A stretch of DNA of 64,000 bases. Source: Physcia stellaris. Its lineage: Eukaryota; Ascomycota; Lecanoromycetes; Caliciales; Physciaceae. The translations under genes were made by a program, and so were the position numbers. Positions 45,505 through 56,757 of the stretch are shown in pieces (the stretch's first letter is position 1; each line of letters begins with the position of its first letter). Under the pieces are notes generated by a model, which was not told the origin of the DNA, made no database searches, and worked only from the letters and a program-made list of their open reading frames with translations. The DNA lies in contig JABSSW010000046.1 in the NCBI GenBank assembly GCA_018902385.1, positions 168,758 to 232,757 on the forward strand, written 5' to 3'.

Positions 45505-45776
45505 ATTGATGATACGATGGTCCGTGATTAGTTCTTGTTTTCACCTTCGCTTTACACGTTAACCAGTCCTTATCCGGCTCTCCTGGTACCCAATACCCTC
45601 GTCAGACCTCTTCTCTATCAGGTTCAAGTGGTTATTGGACAAATTGAGGATACGACGGTGTGTGATTAATTCTTGTTTCTCCTTCGCTTTACACGCCAGT
45701 TAATCCTTTTCCGACTCTCCTGATTCCCAATACCCCATTCAGATTTCTTGTTCATCATGTTCAAGTGGTCTTCAAA
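45505..45776. repeat. Tandem direct repeat, two units of about 138 bases
   Basis: Units at about 45505-45642 and 45643-45776 share ATTGANGATACGANGG, GTGATTA, TTCTTGTTT, CCTTCGCTTTACACG, CCCAATACCC and GTTCAAGTGG in order. Many differences are C/T or A/G. No ORF spans them. They lie just downstream of K3. Confidence 0.7.
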
Positions 45777-45884
45777 AACGCTTCTAAGAATTGCTACAGC
45801 ACTTCCAGTGTAGCGTCCCAATGGCCTGCATCCAAGAAAGCTCTGAGCCGGTCTTACCCCCGAGGTAAGTGAGTAAGTCTCAAT

Positions 45885-47980
45885 CTACGCCTCATTGGCT
45901 TTTTCTTCTTTCTCGCTCTGAACCTTTAAAGCTGCAGCCTGAGGTTTCAAGGCTGAAGGCTGAACATGTGGGTCTCGGGATGGGGTGGTATTGAGGAGTG
46001 GCCCGGTCGCTAAAGCGGCCCGGATGGTCGCTCCTATATCGCCTTGAACAAACCATCCATCTGCGGGTACTGGCGGTGCATTTTCATCGACGTTCTTGTG
46101 GACATCAGATGAGATCCCTTTCGCAGCTGGAAGGTCTTGACCCGTCGAAGTTCCTTTGTGGACAATGTTGACAAATCCAGAGGTCCTCGCGACTTTGGTA
46201 GGGCGATCTTCTATTTCGGTTTCCGCGTCCGAGTCGGAAGGCTTTGTCACGTTTTTCGGCCACTGTTCAAGCACTTGTTCGATCGTTAATCTATGCGTCG
46301 AATGATACTGCAACATACCCTTGACGATATTCGCGAGTCGGCGATGGACACGTGACTGGGTGCCAAAGTCGTCGAGGTGTGTATGTACCTCGCGCACCCA
46401 GGTGCGGCTCTGTGGGCTAGCCCTATTGAAGGATGGCAAAGACCGGATCGCAGGGACGAGGACTCCCCCAATGGAATACCCGGCGCCCCAAATGTCAATC
46501 GACTTGGTGTAAGATCTTGATCCATCTATCTCTGGCGCCTGTGCGTCTTTGGGTGCAAGGCAGTTGGATGTAGCGGTCCCACGGAACGTCACCTTCCCGT
46601 AATCGATCACTGCACCGGTCGGGGGCTTGTGTGACATGACGACGAAGTTGCGAGGAGTGACGTCTCGATGCATCGCCTTTCTACCATGAATATGGCCTAT
46701 CCCTATTAGAGGCCCGTGGAAAGTGTCGATCAAGTCCTCAATTTTCCATTCCTTGATTTTGATTTTGCTGAAGTCATGTCTTCCACACTCGAAGACAAAG
46801 TAAAGCACATCAGGGGTCGAACAAGATTTAAAGGTCCTCTCCAAGTCGGCATAGTTGTCTGGAGTAAAAATATGGCCGTGCTCGCAGCGTACACAGAAAG
46901 TCTTCAGTAGTCCTGGTTTGCCCTTGTCAAGAAAAAATCTAATGTCAGTGGCTATCAACAAGGGTATTGAAGGGTATAGGGTACTCACCGAGAATAAGAG
47001 ACTCATCTTCGCTTCGTTGAGGGGTTCGGACCACCTGTTATCCTTGACAGTGATACTCTTTACTGCACGGGCCTCCCCAGTGGTTACATCTATACCAATT
47101 CCTACCAGGCCGAACCCCCCGGCCCCTATATAGCGGTATATGACGATGTTTCCAAGACGCTTGAGCGGCTTTTCTGTCGGTAGAACGGGAAGCCGAGAGT
47201 CAGGCGCCGCATGTCCAGCTTCTACAAACGCTCTATCCCGGACCTGACGAATGGTGTCGAGGGCGGCCTGCCCAGGGTTTGAGCAGTGGATTTCGGCTTC
47301 AATCTCGCCTACGATAATTCGGCTGACAAGTTGAAACAGTACATGCCACTGTCCAGCTCGGAGTTTGATGTAGACGTTCTCGTCCATGAAGCCAACAGGG
47401 TGTTCGTTGCTGAGTCCTCCTATCATGAGCACTCCGGTTGCTTGATGTAGACGGATGATCGCGTGCTCGCCGATTACTCCGCTCGGGTACTTATTAGGAT
47501 AGATGAGGAGTATATCGACCCCACGGGTCTCCCCGCCGGTCGAGCTGCCTTTACCGATCGATAGACCTAGAGCTGGCAGTATCTTGGAGGCGTCCATGTC
47601 ACCAAAAGTGATCTCGTACTTCGCCGACCACAATTGTCCAGGCTGAGGATCCGAAGGGTCTGGTTCCCAATCGCTCTCGTCAGGATCATCGATAACGTGC
47701 TTCGGCTCTGGGTGCCACGATATCAGCCTGGTTTCTCAGCAACCAAATATTTGTCAATACACATACCTATAGGCGAGACACGTAGAAATCTACGATGATG
47801 AGGGGAAACCTTATCGTAATTCCGCCCTAGATGGGTCGCGGCTTTGGTGCCAGGCTCGCCGATGATGACAAAAGTCGCAAGCACGTGGCTATGTAGCTGA
47901 GTCCAGGGATGATCATTGACCTGAGATAGTCTCCGCTTCCTCCAAGCCGACATTGCTGCCGGGGCTACGTAGTCGCTCAT
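45885..47980 (-). CDS. K3: FHA-like domain plus kinase with DYG motif, three exons
   Basis: Exons 47980-47767, 47707-46989 and 46922-45885 keep phase and encode 656 residues. The N-terminal segment NYDKVSPHHRRFLRVSPI is shared with K4 but not K1/K2. SDWEPDPSDPQPG then precedes the FHA-like region (LSIGKGSSTGGETRGVDILL, PSGVIGEHA). The kinase domain has GAGGFGLVG, AVK, helix-C NEAKMSLLFS with the conserved intron directly after it, HRDVTPRN and APEIDG. The metal-binding motif is DYG (VIDYGKV) rather than DFG, a substitution that can keep activity. The C-terminal 180 residues are low complexity. Divergent partner: P3. Confidence 0.85.
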
Positions 47981-48746
47981 ATTGATGGTATTGAATGATC
48001 AAACTTAAGCTTCGTGGTTGCGTCTTCGACTTGATAAAAAATTTCCGAGACCCAAGGAATTTGTTTGAGGGAAGAGTATTTCAGAAGGTATGGTGGCATT
48101 CTCAAATATATAGTATTTCGAGTCAGATTAGTGTACGGTTGGTGATGGGTATCGCATAGCCTCTAACACAGTATATATCGGTTGCGGCTCGAGGCTGTTC
48201 GTGTTTGGACTCGATTTCATTGTGGAAGATGTCTAGTGGTTCGCTGACACGGGCAAGTGTTGTTATGTGCTTTTATGTCTGTGTAAAGCAAGTCAATTGT
48301 ACAAAAACTAATGTGATTTAGCGACGAAGACACTGACTGCTACATTATAGGTTACTCACTTAGGAAGCCATGTGTTTGAAACTTTTTGCCACAGGATTTA
48401 GCAACATGTCAGATCTGCAGCCGATCCGTTGAACACCAACTTCCTGATTCATTGTATATCGAGAGTCTGGGTTGATGTTGTTGATCTTCACTCATTAACA
48501 TCACAGTTCACGGTGTTGGAACTGTTGCTGGTGAAACGATCTCCGAGCGTTCCGACCTAATTAAAGATATCAGCATCCGTTATTTCTGCTGCATCGAAGC
48601 TTTCAGCAATCAAGTGCCGATTTGCAATCTTCTCCCATTCTAGCCTTCAAGAGACGCATTGACGTTAATACTTCTGAGAACTCTCCAGCTACTCCGCACG
48701 CATCGATACCTTGACCGGCTATGTTGACCGAAGCAGAGTTGGATTT
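47981..48746. promoter_or_regulatory. Divergent intergenic region between K3 and P3
   Basis: About 770 bases without a supported ORF. AAATATATAGTATTTCG near 48104-48120 and AGTATATATCGG near 48171-48182 are candidate TATA-type sequences. An ATG at 48721 opens a 20-codon frame (MLTEAELDLWGL) just before the P3 start; it may be a short upstream ORF or an alternative first exon. Confidence 0.5.
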
Positions 48747-50555
48747 ATGGGGGCTCACTGGAGGCGCACCTTCGCAGCAGTAGGAGGTTTCAAAGAAGAA
48801 GCGGAATGGAAGCCTACCCTTAATGACCTCACGCCAAGCCCTTACTCCATAACCCCTGACGGACTCCCATCCCCCACTGCGAGCGATCACAAGAATGATC
48901 CTTCTCGACCTCATGAACCTCATCCCTGGGCCCAGGACCAGAAGATAGTTGGATATCCAACAGGAGCGGAACTGGTCAAACGCCTGGAGGTCGTGGAGCG
49001 TGAACAAGAGCGCAAGAAGCGTCATCGTCATAAACAGACTGGAGCAGGTTCTGGCTCTCATGATATGATGTCTGATTATGATCTTGACTGTATATTGTCA
49101 GATGGATCCAGTGAGTGGTCTCAAAGTGGCTCTGGGAACAAGACTCCAGCAGTCCTCGACTCAAAACTTACTCAAGATGAGCGATCGTTGGTTGAAAGTC
49201 TGATCGTGGAGTCAGAATCACATCCATCTCCAGGGTGGTTCGACACCCTCAGGGAAGAAGACATGGGACCGTCGGACCACTATTCGAACCTAGAGAGGGA
49301 GGGATCGCAAGATAGCCGTGATAGTGCAACTCCTGCAATTCCAGGCAGCCCTGTTTCCGAACCTACTCAAGCTCAGCGAGCGGCTCTTGAGAGTTTGCGT
49401 GACAGCTCACCACTACCCTCGCCAGACACGTCGTCGAACAGATCCACTCAGGAGAGCACGAAGACATTGAAACGGGATGTGGACTCATCCCCGTTGATAC
49501 AGCTCAAGAAACGGATGACAAGTGCATCTGATGGGCTGAAATCTTCAACCGCGCCCCTTGGAGAAGCTGCTTGTGGTACAGCTTCTCCGACGGCGCTTGA
49601 AGCCTCTGCATCTAATCCAGTCGGTGCTCTTGCTAGGAACGCCGGCATGGAAGTGCGAAGACGGTCCAAGAAAGCATCCAAAAGCAAGCGTAAGCAAACA
49701 GCCAAATTCGGAGCCGGGGTATCTCAGATAAGCACTGGCCATGATTCAATTGAGCAAATGCATTGCGAACCAGCTAATGAAGTCATGGCCACTCCCAATG
49801 GCAAAGGTACGCCAGAGATAATCTCTGAAAGATCAATTTCTCAACCGCAGATAACTGAAACACCATGTCCTACAGCCAAGACAGCGCTTCCTTCTCCTCT
49901 TGTAGATATGACTCCTACTGCCACTAATGGGGATGACTCAATTGAGGTTGTGGGTCATGGGTCGAAAGACGTGTTACCAGAACTTAGCAGGGATCAATCA
50001 AAAGAGAAAGGGGAAAGAAAGACAGATAGCAGCTTTCAAGGTCCTCTTTACCGTGAGACCATGAATCATCGAAGATCCCCACAAGTCTCTCGTCCCGGAA
50101 GGGAGAAGCAAAAGCAGACGGTGCAGGTCGTGATCTACCAGCCTTATGCACAACCAGGAAGCTCAAAAGCACAATCTTCCACCATGAACAACCCGAAGAA
50201 AACACAAAAGTCCCAAAAGCCAAACTCCCCAGCTCGAAGCACACGTTCCAAAACCGACCCCGACACACCCTTTGTACAACTAAACCAAAAAGGCAAACAA
50301 TCCTACATCGACCAGGCGCTCGAAGACAAGAAAGCCGAAGAAGAGGCAGAACGTCAACGAAAAGTGGAGCGTCGCTATTGGAGATGGCACAAGAAGCAGA
50401 AGCGGGAGAAGAAAAACATGCGGCGCGTTTGGAAGGAGTGGTTCGATGAGCAGGATGATGAGTTTGAGCGTCGGCAGGCGGCTAGGGGGAAGTGGTTTCC
50501 AATTTTCGGTTTTATGGTGGCTACGTGGGGGGTGCGCGTTGAGGTTGGCGGATGA
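48747..50555 (+). CDS. P3: 602-residue disordered partner protein
   Basis: The long frame has its first ATG at 48747. The N-terminal box LTPSPYSITPDGLPSPTASD matches P1 and P2. An alternative starts at ATG 48721 and splices 48780-48838 (59 bases, in phase), replacing the first residues. Basic clusters are SPLIQLKKRMTS and GMEVRRRSKKASKSKRK, equivalent to the NLS-like and AAEI-R boxes of P1/P2. STRSKTDPDTPFVQLNQKG matches the P2 C-terminal motif. The C-terminus adds a highly charged helix (EEEAERQRKVERRYWRWHKKQ, probable coiled coil) not seen in P1 or P2. No known domain is recognised. Confidence 0.82.
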   Translation: MGAHWRRTFAAVGGFKEEAEWKPTLNDLTPSPYSITPDGLPSPTASDHKNDPSRPHEPHPWAQDQKIVGYPTGAELVKRLEVVEREQERKKRHRHKQTGAGSGSHDMMSDYDLDCILSDGSSEWSQSGSGNKTPAVLDSKLTQDERSLVESLIVESESHPSPGWFDTLREEDMGPSDHYSNLEREGSQDSRDSATPAIPGSPVSEPTQAQRAALESLRDSSPLPSPDTSSNRSTQESTKTLKRDVDSSPLIQLKKRMTSASDGLKSSTAPLGEAACGTASPTALEASASNPVGALARNAGMEVRRRSKKASKSKRKQTAKFGAGVSQISTGHDSIEQMHCEPANEVMATPNGKGTPEIISERSISQPQITETPCPTAKTALPSPLVDMTPTATNGDDSIEVVGHGSKDVLPELSRDQSKEKGERKTDSSFQGPLYRETMNHRRSPQVSRPGREKQKQTVQVVIYQPYAQPGSSKAQSSTMNNPKKTQKSQKPNSPARSTRSKTDPDTPFVQLNQKGKQSYIDQALEDKKAEEEAERQRKVERRYWRWHKKQKREKKNMRRVWKEWFDEQDDEFERRQAARGKWFPIFGFMVATWGVRVEVGG

Positions 50556-50920
50556 GGGGATTAAACGGTATTGCAATATCGTCTAAGGTACGTCTTTGGT
50601 GCTTTCTTTCCTCGTCAATTTACCCCAGAGCTAAATGGCTTTAGATTCAAACCCAGAGCTGTAGGCTGCTACTCTCGTGATTGAGGATATATGGAAAGCC
50701 CAGAAGATATGCAGACTTGAAATCTGCATAGGGATCAACCACCCCGAAAGAGAGGCATGGAGGGAACGATGAACGATCCACAACCAGCAAGAAAGGCCCA
50801 GAAGAGGTGCAATGTTTCATGAATGCACAGGGACCAGGCTGGATGAGTGGCCGTCTTTTAATGAAAATAGAAATAGACAAACAAAGCAAAACAAACATGC
50901 TAGAGTGAGTTGGAGCAGAA
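50556..50920. other. 3' flank of P3, nothing seen
   Basis: No supported ORF or repeat before the repeat cluster beginning at about 50921. Confidence 0.4.
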
Positions 50921-51846
50921 AACAAGGTAAACGCCTGCAAACTGCAACAGCGCTTTATCGTAGGGTTAGGGCTGTCAAATATCACCACTTTCGCCACCAC
51001 CACCTGGCCGCTCTGTCACCACCACCATCGCTCTGTTGTACGAAACACCACATTATTGACAATACACGATTATACGTTGAAGCATTGATGATTTTGCGTT
51101 CGAATATACACACAATTACGTTCAAATCGCAAAAATCGAGCGTTTCGTTCAAGCAATTCTCAATTGATTCTTGATGAGATCAGCATTTTCACCTTTTAAA
51201 TCATATCATATCATATCATGACATGGCATGGCATGACATGACATATCATACAATATGATATACAATATACTGTATATTTTTTACAAGAATTCTTTTTAGC
51301 GCTTTTTCTTTTAACGTCGTTTTTGATTCGTCGGATGTCGCATGTCGCATATCGTTGATTGCATTATTGTTTCGAGACTTGCAACTCAACGAGACAGCGT
51401 ATCTATTACGAGACTTGCAATTCAATAAGACAGCGTGTTACGAGATCAACTACGAGACTTGATTCAACGAGACAGCGTATATATTACGAGACTTGCAATT
51501 CAACGAGACAACGTGTTACGAAATCAATTACGAGACTTGATTCAACGAGACAGCGTGTTACGAAATCAACGTGACAACAAGGTAAACGCCTGCAAATTGC
51601 AACAGCGCTTTATCTTAGGGCTGGGGTTACCAAATATCACAGCTTTTGCCACCACCTCCACCTGGCATTATCGCTCTGTCATCACCACGACTTTGATGCG
51701 AGACATCCTGACAATTCACGATTATACGTTGAGGCGTTGATGACTTTGCGTTCGAATATACACACAATAACGTTCAAAACGCAAAAATCGAGCGTTTCGT
51801 TCAAGCAATTCTCAGTTGACTCTTGACGGAATCAGCATTCTTCACC
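50921..51846. repeat. Diverged direct repeat pair flanking a short tandem array
   Basis: Copy A (about 50921-51193) and copy B (about 51576-51846) share AACAAGGTAAACGCCTGCAA, GCAACAGCGCTTTATC, GATTATACGTTGA, TTTGCGTTCGAATATACAC and AAAAATCGAGCGTTTCGTTC. Differences are mostly C/T or G/A transitions, as expected after repeat-induced point mutation, although a count was not made. Between them, about 51376-51575 holds five imperfect units beginning with GAGACTTG and containing TCAACGAGACAGCGT. Around 51200-51260 there is a CATATCATATCATGACATGG-type microsatellite. Confidence 0.75.
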
Positions 51847-52100
51847 TCATTTCTCTAGTTAACTATGTTTTCTAGCTAGCTAGATAACAAACATAACAAA
51901 CATACTAACCATACTAATCTTATTATATATCATACACCTTCTATAAGAATTCTTTTTAGTGCTCCCCCTTTTAGCGCGATTTTGTCGCATGATGCATCCG
52001 TTTTCAGCAGCTTTCATGTCACTTTTCATACTAATTCGTATTGCAAAGTACCTTCACAGCTGCAAGTTCTTGACGCATTAGGAGATAACAGGTCGGAAAC

Positions 52101-52386
52101 GCACTAGATTGTTTCGGAATGAAGTTTATCCGAAGGCCGTGCTCCTCACGCTAGGAAACAATTGTTGTACTGGGTTAACGTTATCAAATTTTGAGCAATT
52201 TCTGATTCAGCTGCTCAATTTGTATGATAAATTGTATGATATTCAAACAGTTGATTTGAAAATTCTTTCAAGATTTTCGTCGTATTTCAGAATTAAACTG
52301 AATACGAAATAGACTGTCTCGAAATAAGATTTATCCGCAGGCCGTGCTCCTCACGCTAGAAAATCATTCTTATACTGGGTTAAAGG
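52101..52386. repeat. Direct repeat, two copies about 207 bases apart
   Basis: Copies at about 52108-52174 and 52315-52382 share CGGAATGAAGTTTATCCG (second copy CGAAATAAGATTTATCCG), AGGCCGTGCTCCTCACGCTAG and TACTGGGTTAA. The second copy is directly followed by another repeat at 52385. Confidence 0.7.
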
Positions 52387-52470
52387 GGCGTCACGGGACA
52401 GTGCCGGCTTGGCGCAGATTGTTCTAGATCGCTTGGGTAGTGCACCACGCGAAAAGTCAAATTCAACCTT
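52385..52470 (+). repeat. Dispersed repeat copy, related to 60442-60528
   Basis: Shares GACAGTGCCGGCTTGG / GAGTGTACCGGCTTGG, AGATTGTTCTAGATCGCTTG, AGTGCACCAC / AGCGCACCAC and AAAGTCAAATTCAAC with the copy at 60442 in the same orientation. Both are briefly open in the same frame (IVLDRL). It may be the edge of a decayed element. Confidence 0.7.
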
Positions 52471-53990
52471 CTATCTCGTGCTCTTTGATGCTTTACTCTG
52501 TTACATTCTCTTTTACTTAGCATTAACTTCCGGAAATCACTCGAACCAACTCATTTGGACGCTGATTCGCATTCGCTGGTTCCTCGTCCAATATAGATTG
52601 CACCACGCTCTCATCCTTAGCTATTTATGGCCAGGTGCTGCAGTTAGACCTTTCGGTATTGTGATCAGCGTGGCAACATATCTATTGGAAGATGCTCTTT
52701 ATTTCTGATAAGTGGTAACATGAGCGCCAAACTGCTGGAATTGCATAATTCTGAGCTTCGGTAAGAAGCTGTTTCGCGGTGGATCAGAGATGCACTTTTC
52801 CCGGGTCAAGTGTCTGTACTCTCTACGGCAGTGATGTACAATACTGCGACGATCTTATTCAATGTGCCCATCTCGACTAGATTACCCTCTTCCGTCTGGT
52901 TATGTCTGCGCTACCCAAATGCAAAGATCTTCATGACGAGGAACACTGCTTTACCGATGGAGCGAAGCCAGCGGCTGATTCTATTCGCCATGATCCAATC
53001 CAGCTGATGCTGTTTCTGCTCACAATCTCATTGGTCTAGCCACTGTTCATATGATTCGGCTTCTCGTGGAGGGCTTTCCCAGGGTTCTCGATCTCTGTGG
53101 ATGCAGGATGCAAGGTCGACTGGATCAGGGTTGATCATGGCATAGGCGAATACGATGGTTAAATCATCATTCGGAAGCAAGGTGAAACTACTGCCGAGGA
53201 TGCATCGGAATTCATTGCCTACAGAACACGGGTGGTCTTGTCGGCTAGCAAGAGAATCCGTTAAACCACAAGCGAGATCAGGGTCTAAGAGCTTGATGAG
53301 GAGATTCTCGAGCAATGGGTGGAGAATAGACTTGGAAGATATTTGCTACAATCGACCGTGAGATGAGAAAGGCTCACTGCATCCTTGAGGATGGCTCGCT
53401 AGTATCAAGGATCTGCGCTGTGCCTGCATCAAGCCGCAGCAGCCTAGATGCGCGCCTGCGCTTTTACCTAACATCCAAATTGCGGACTATTAACATCTGG
53501 CTTGTCGAAACGTCCTGCCGTTACAATAATAGTAAGGTCAGCTTCGACCTAAACCCTATCAATTCGGTCTTAGCGAGGGTCACTCACCTGTCTCGCACTC
53601 AACATTTCCCTCTCGACAACCTTGACGGGCCGTTGTCTAGTCGCAGTGAGAGAAAAAGCAGTGTGTAGCACATCCTCGCCATGGATCAATATTTGGCTTG
53701 CTCCTGTCATCCAGTTTTCGTCCTTCTTCGCTTAGGATTGCCAGAATAGTTCAAGCGCGACGCCACAGACAACTGCTTCGGGCTTCTTACACACCCTTAG
53801 GAGCTCAAGACATTCTGCAGTCTACATTGAACACAGATGCCCATCAGAAGAGACCTTCGCTATTGAAAGCCTTAAATCCCAGCATTTTCCCAGACATCTC
53901 TGATATACTTACTATAGATTACTAGACAGAGACAACTCAGTTACTACTTGAAGTCTGGGAATCAGCAACCGAGCTCGTTGCCGTATCAAA
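52471..53990. other. Region without a supported gene
   Basis: Several medium ORFs are present. The minus-strand one at 53315-53028 (LPNDDLTIVFAYAMINPDP, DREPWESPPREAESYEQWL) looks most protein-like and may be the remnant of a gene, but I do not recognise it. Nothing else is supportable. Confidence 0.35.
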
Positions 53991-55047
53991 ATGAGGACTC
54001 GAAATGCGTACGCCGTAGCCCTCTGGGCGTGTCATCTCGCAATGGTAGCAGTAGTCGACGCAGCAACATGCCCTCATGATCGGTAGGTCTTACCTGCATC
54101 TGACTTTGGACGCAGCAAGGATAATATTCTGGGATTTCGCGTTGACAGTAATCTCCAGTTGCTACAGGGCTCTTTTTCCCACGGAATCTCCCTCGCTGTA
54201 TTCGTCTCTGTCGTCTTTTTGCAATACCTACACCAAAACAATCAACACTGCAACGACGGGCCTTCCAGCCAGAGTCACCTCCGGCTGTTACGCGGATCGG
54301 CTGTTGATCAGCTCAGCTTGCTCCTGCAACCCTGGCAATCCCACCCCAACCACCACCACGACCACCGCGAGCTGTGCTCCATCACCAGTCAACAACGTTG
54401 TCCAGAACGGTGGCTTCGAATGTGGCCTCGCGCCTTGGGTTTTTGCGGGAGAGCCTAATTACTCTTACCGCTTTTACGGCGTTGGGGACCATTCGCTACA
54501 TGCAATAATCTTACAAGACAAAACTGGGATCAGCAAATACGCGACTCTAAGCCAGAACGTCACTGTCATAACTGGACAACGCTACACGCTCAAATACCGG
54601 ACGACTACCGATGGATGTAACCCTGGTGATGTCGTGACCGTACGCGCCCTGTTGAACGGCGCAGCCGTGGACTCTGTGAATGAATGCAGCTTACCGCGCG
54701 AATCTTATGTTAGTCGTGCTGCGAGTAAGTCACAAAACACCTCTCCTCGCCCTCTCTTTAGGATTCGACCTAGTATCCCTTTGGTCCCTCGTTAAGCACC
54801 CATCCCCCATGTTGCGAGTAGGATTAGGGTATGTATAAGTATACATGAGAGGTGCTGCTTAACCAGCGAACAAAGGGATATCGGGTATCAGCCTTTCCAA
54901 AGAGCTGTTGAAAGCATGGCAATGCTAACTCTTTCGAATTTCTTAGCCTTCACTGCAACCAAAAATCCTACGACTCTTACTTTCGAGTTCTTCGCTAGTG
55001 ATTTCTCGGACGCCTATCTTGATAACGTTGTTATCGTCAGATCTTAA
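53991..55047 (+). CDS. Secreted protein with carbohydrate-binding-like C-terminal domain, three exons
   Basis: Exons 53991-54082, 54159-54724 and 54947-55047 keep phase and give 252 residues. Residues 1-24 are a signal peptide (AVALWACHLAMVAVVDA). A Cys-containing region with a SACSCN segment follows, then a Thr/Pro linker (PTPTTTTTT). From about residue 125 comes a beta-sandwich-like domain: NNVVQNGGFECGLAPWVFAG, ATLSQNVTVITGQRYTLKYR and, in the last exon, TLTFEFFASDFSDAYLDNVVIV. The opening NGGFEcGLxPW and closing YLDNVVI are typical of CBM4/9-like or galactose-binding-like domains in fungal secreted proteins. No catalytic domain is present, so it probably binds a polysaccharide or cell-wall component. 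Confidence 0.75.
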
Positions 55048-55100
55048 CGAAAGTTTTTCCAGCTAGGTACATACTGCATGTCAGACATACTTGGCGATCT

Positions 55101-55376
55101 TGGATATCCACGTAGGGAATGTAAAAATGAAGAGCATTGGTGAGAAATTGTTCGAAGTTACTGTCCAGTTGCTTCCGCAACGGATTGAGGTCGTTCTTTC
55201 TGTGTGATGATGCTCTTGCAGCAAAGCTATCAAGTATTTGATATACACGTAGCGAGAGTAGACATGAACAACAATGGTAAATTCGTCCAAACCCACTCTT
55301 CCATTTGCATTCGCAATGGATGGAGGTACTTCTTCCATGTGATGGTGCTCGTACAGCAAACACATCAGTATTTCAA
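55101..55376. repeat. Tandem direct repeat, two units of about 138 bases
   Basis: Units start at about 55101 (GGATATCCACGTAG) and 55239 (GATATACACGTAG) and both end near TCAAGTATTT / TCAGTATTT after TGTGATGATGCTC / TGTGATGGTGCTC and CAGCAAA. On the minus strand both encode an EHHHxE segment in one open frame. Similarity is clear but heavily diverged. Confidence 0.55.
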
Positions 55377-56757
55377 ACAATGCATGTTGCACACAGCATT
55401 TGAAAATCTATTCAACCCTCAATTCTCTCCATCGTCCCCCCCAAGAAAAATCAAAATAAGTGGCCACTTCCCCCATTCGAATTAGCCCGCATCTCCAAAT
55501 CCCAGAACTCGATGAATACCTAAAGAATAGACATCAAATCCACAAGCCCCTTTTCCAATAATCCCATCTCCCATGCTCGATGAACATCACGCCTCCCTTA
55601 TGACCACCCAGATCTATCATAGCCACTTCCAACAAACAAATACATATGTCATTAACTTGATAAAGTTCACCTTAAGAGCCGAGCAAATCTCTCGGCTGAT
55701 GAATAAGCTACCTAGGAAACCCACCATGCGCGGCCTCCAGGAATGGAATATCCATCTCAACCACCTGCTGATCTCCTCAACAGCTAAGCCGTCTGGAGGT
55801 CTACACCCACCCAAAGTCCACTCGTACTGATTCAGCATAGTCACCTTTGAAGGTGTTTTTGAGCTCTTGATCAGCCAAACACCTCGCTGAGGATTTGAGT
55901 ACTGGGATTTCGAAAGCTCTGATCTGGGGTCTTCGTATTGGTCTTTTGGGCGATGGGGGTGGTGGGGTTGGGGGATTTGAGGTATGGATCTTGCGCGTTT
56001 GGAGAATACACCAAAACTCTTGTGCAAACAGGGTCCGGGGAGTGGGTGTTGGCGAAATGAGGGACAGAAACTGGAGAGCTAAGGCAATCCAACAGCTTTG
56101 AAAAACATATGGCGATGATTGTCACGACGAATGATAGGCATATGTAACGATCATCGGGATTCGTCATGGTGGAGCTAGCGGTGCGGTTCGTCGCAGCAAA
56201 GTTGGGGCCTCTTCTTGGTTTAGGCTAGGCAGGTTTTGGGGGTTGATAGATTTTGGGGTTTGCTTTTGTTCTTGCTGTCGACTTGTTGTTGGAGTTTAGA
56301 TGTGGGAGGGTTTTGGATGCTGGAAGAAAGGGCTAAAAAGGCTTCTTTGCGGGCTCTGAGCCGTCTTTGGGGGTCAGCAGGACCTAAAAGAGACGGTAAG
56401 TGGTTTGAATGGAAGGGGACCCCTGGCTGAGTCGTACGGATGGGGAAGAGCTGTTGTAGTAGATAGTTGATACCGTTTGCCTTGGGACTACGAGATATAT
56501 TCGAAAAATGTCTTTTTCCGCGTGGAAGTATATGTAGATACAGGATTTGCGTCTCTGTAAGTTTTCGGCCTCGCGCACTCGAGCCAACATAGTAGGTGTA
56601 CATACCCATAGATCCCCTGACGAGGCTCATGACCCTCTTTCCGACCCGGAGAAGCGGTATCATTCCATACCTTGAGCCAGTGTCCACTCAAAATTTGTCC
56701 TAACGCCCATGATTCCTACATCCCCCACATCTCCCCACCCAGCACCTCCACTCCACC
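55377..56757. other. Region without a confidently supported gene
   Basis: Minus-strand frames at 56167-55871 (DRYICLSFVVTIIAICF, a possible membrane segment) and 56027-55617 (EISRWLRWIFHSWRPRM) could belong to one spliced gene for a small membrane protein, but I could not fix a junction. Left unassigned. Confidence 0.35.

Noticed and set aside
50921-53990. Intact transposon
   Set aside because: Repeats are present, but no reverse transcriptase, integrase or transposase motif and no terminal inverted repeats were seen.
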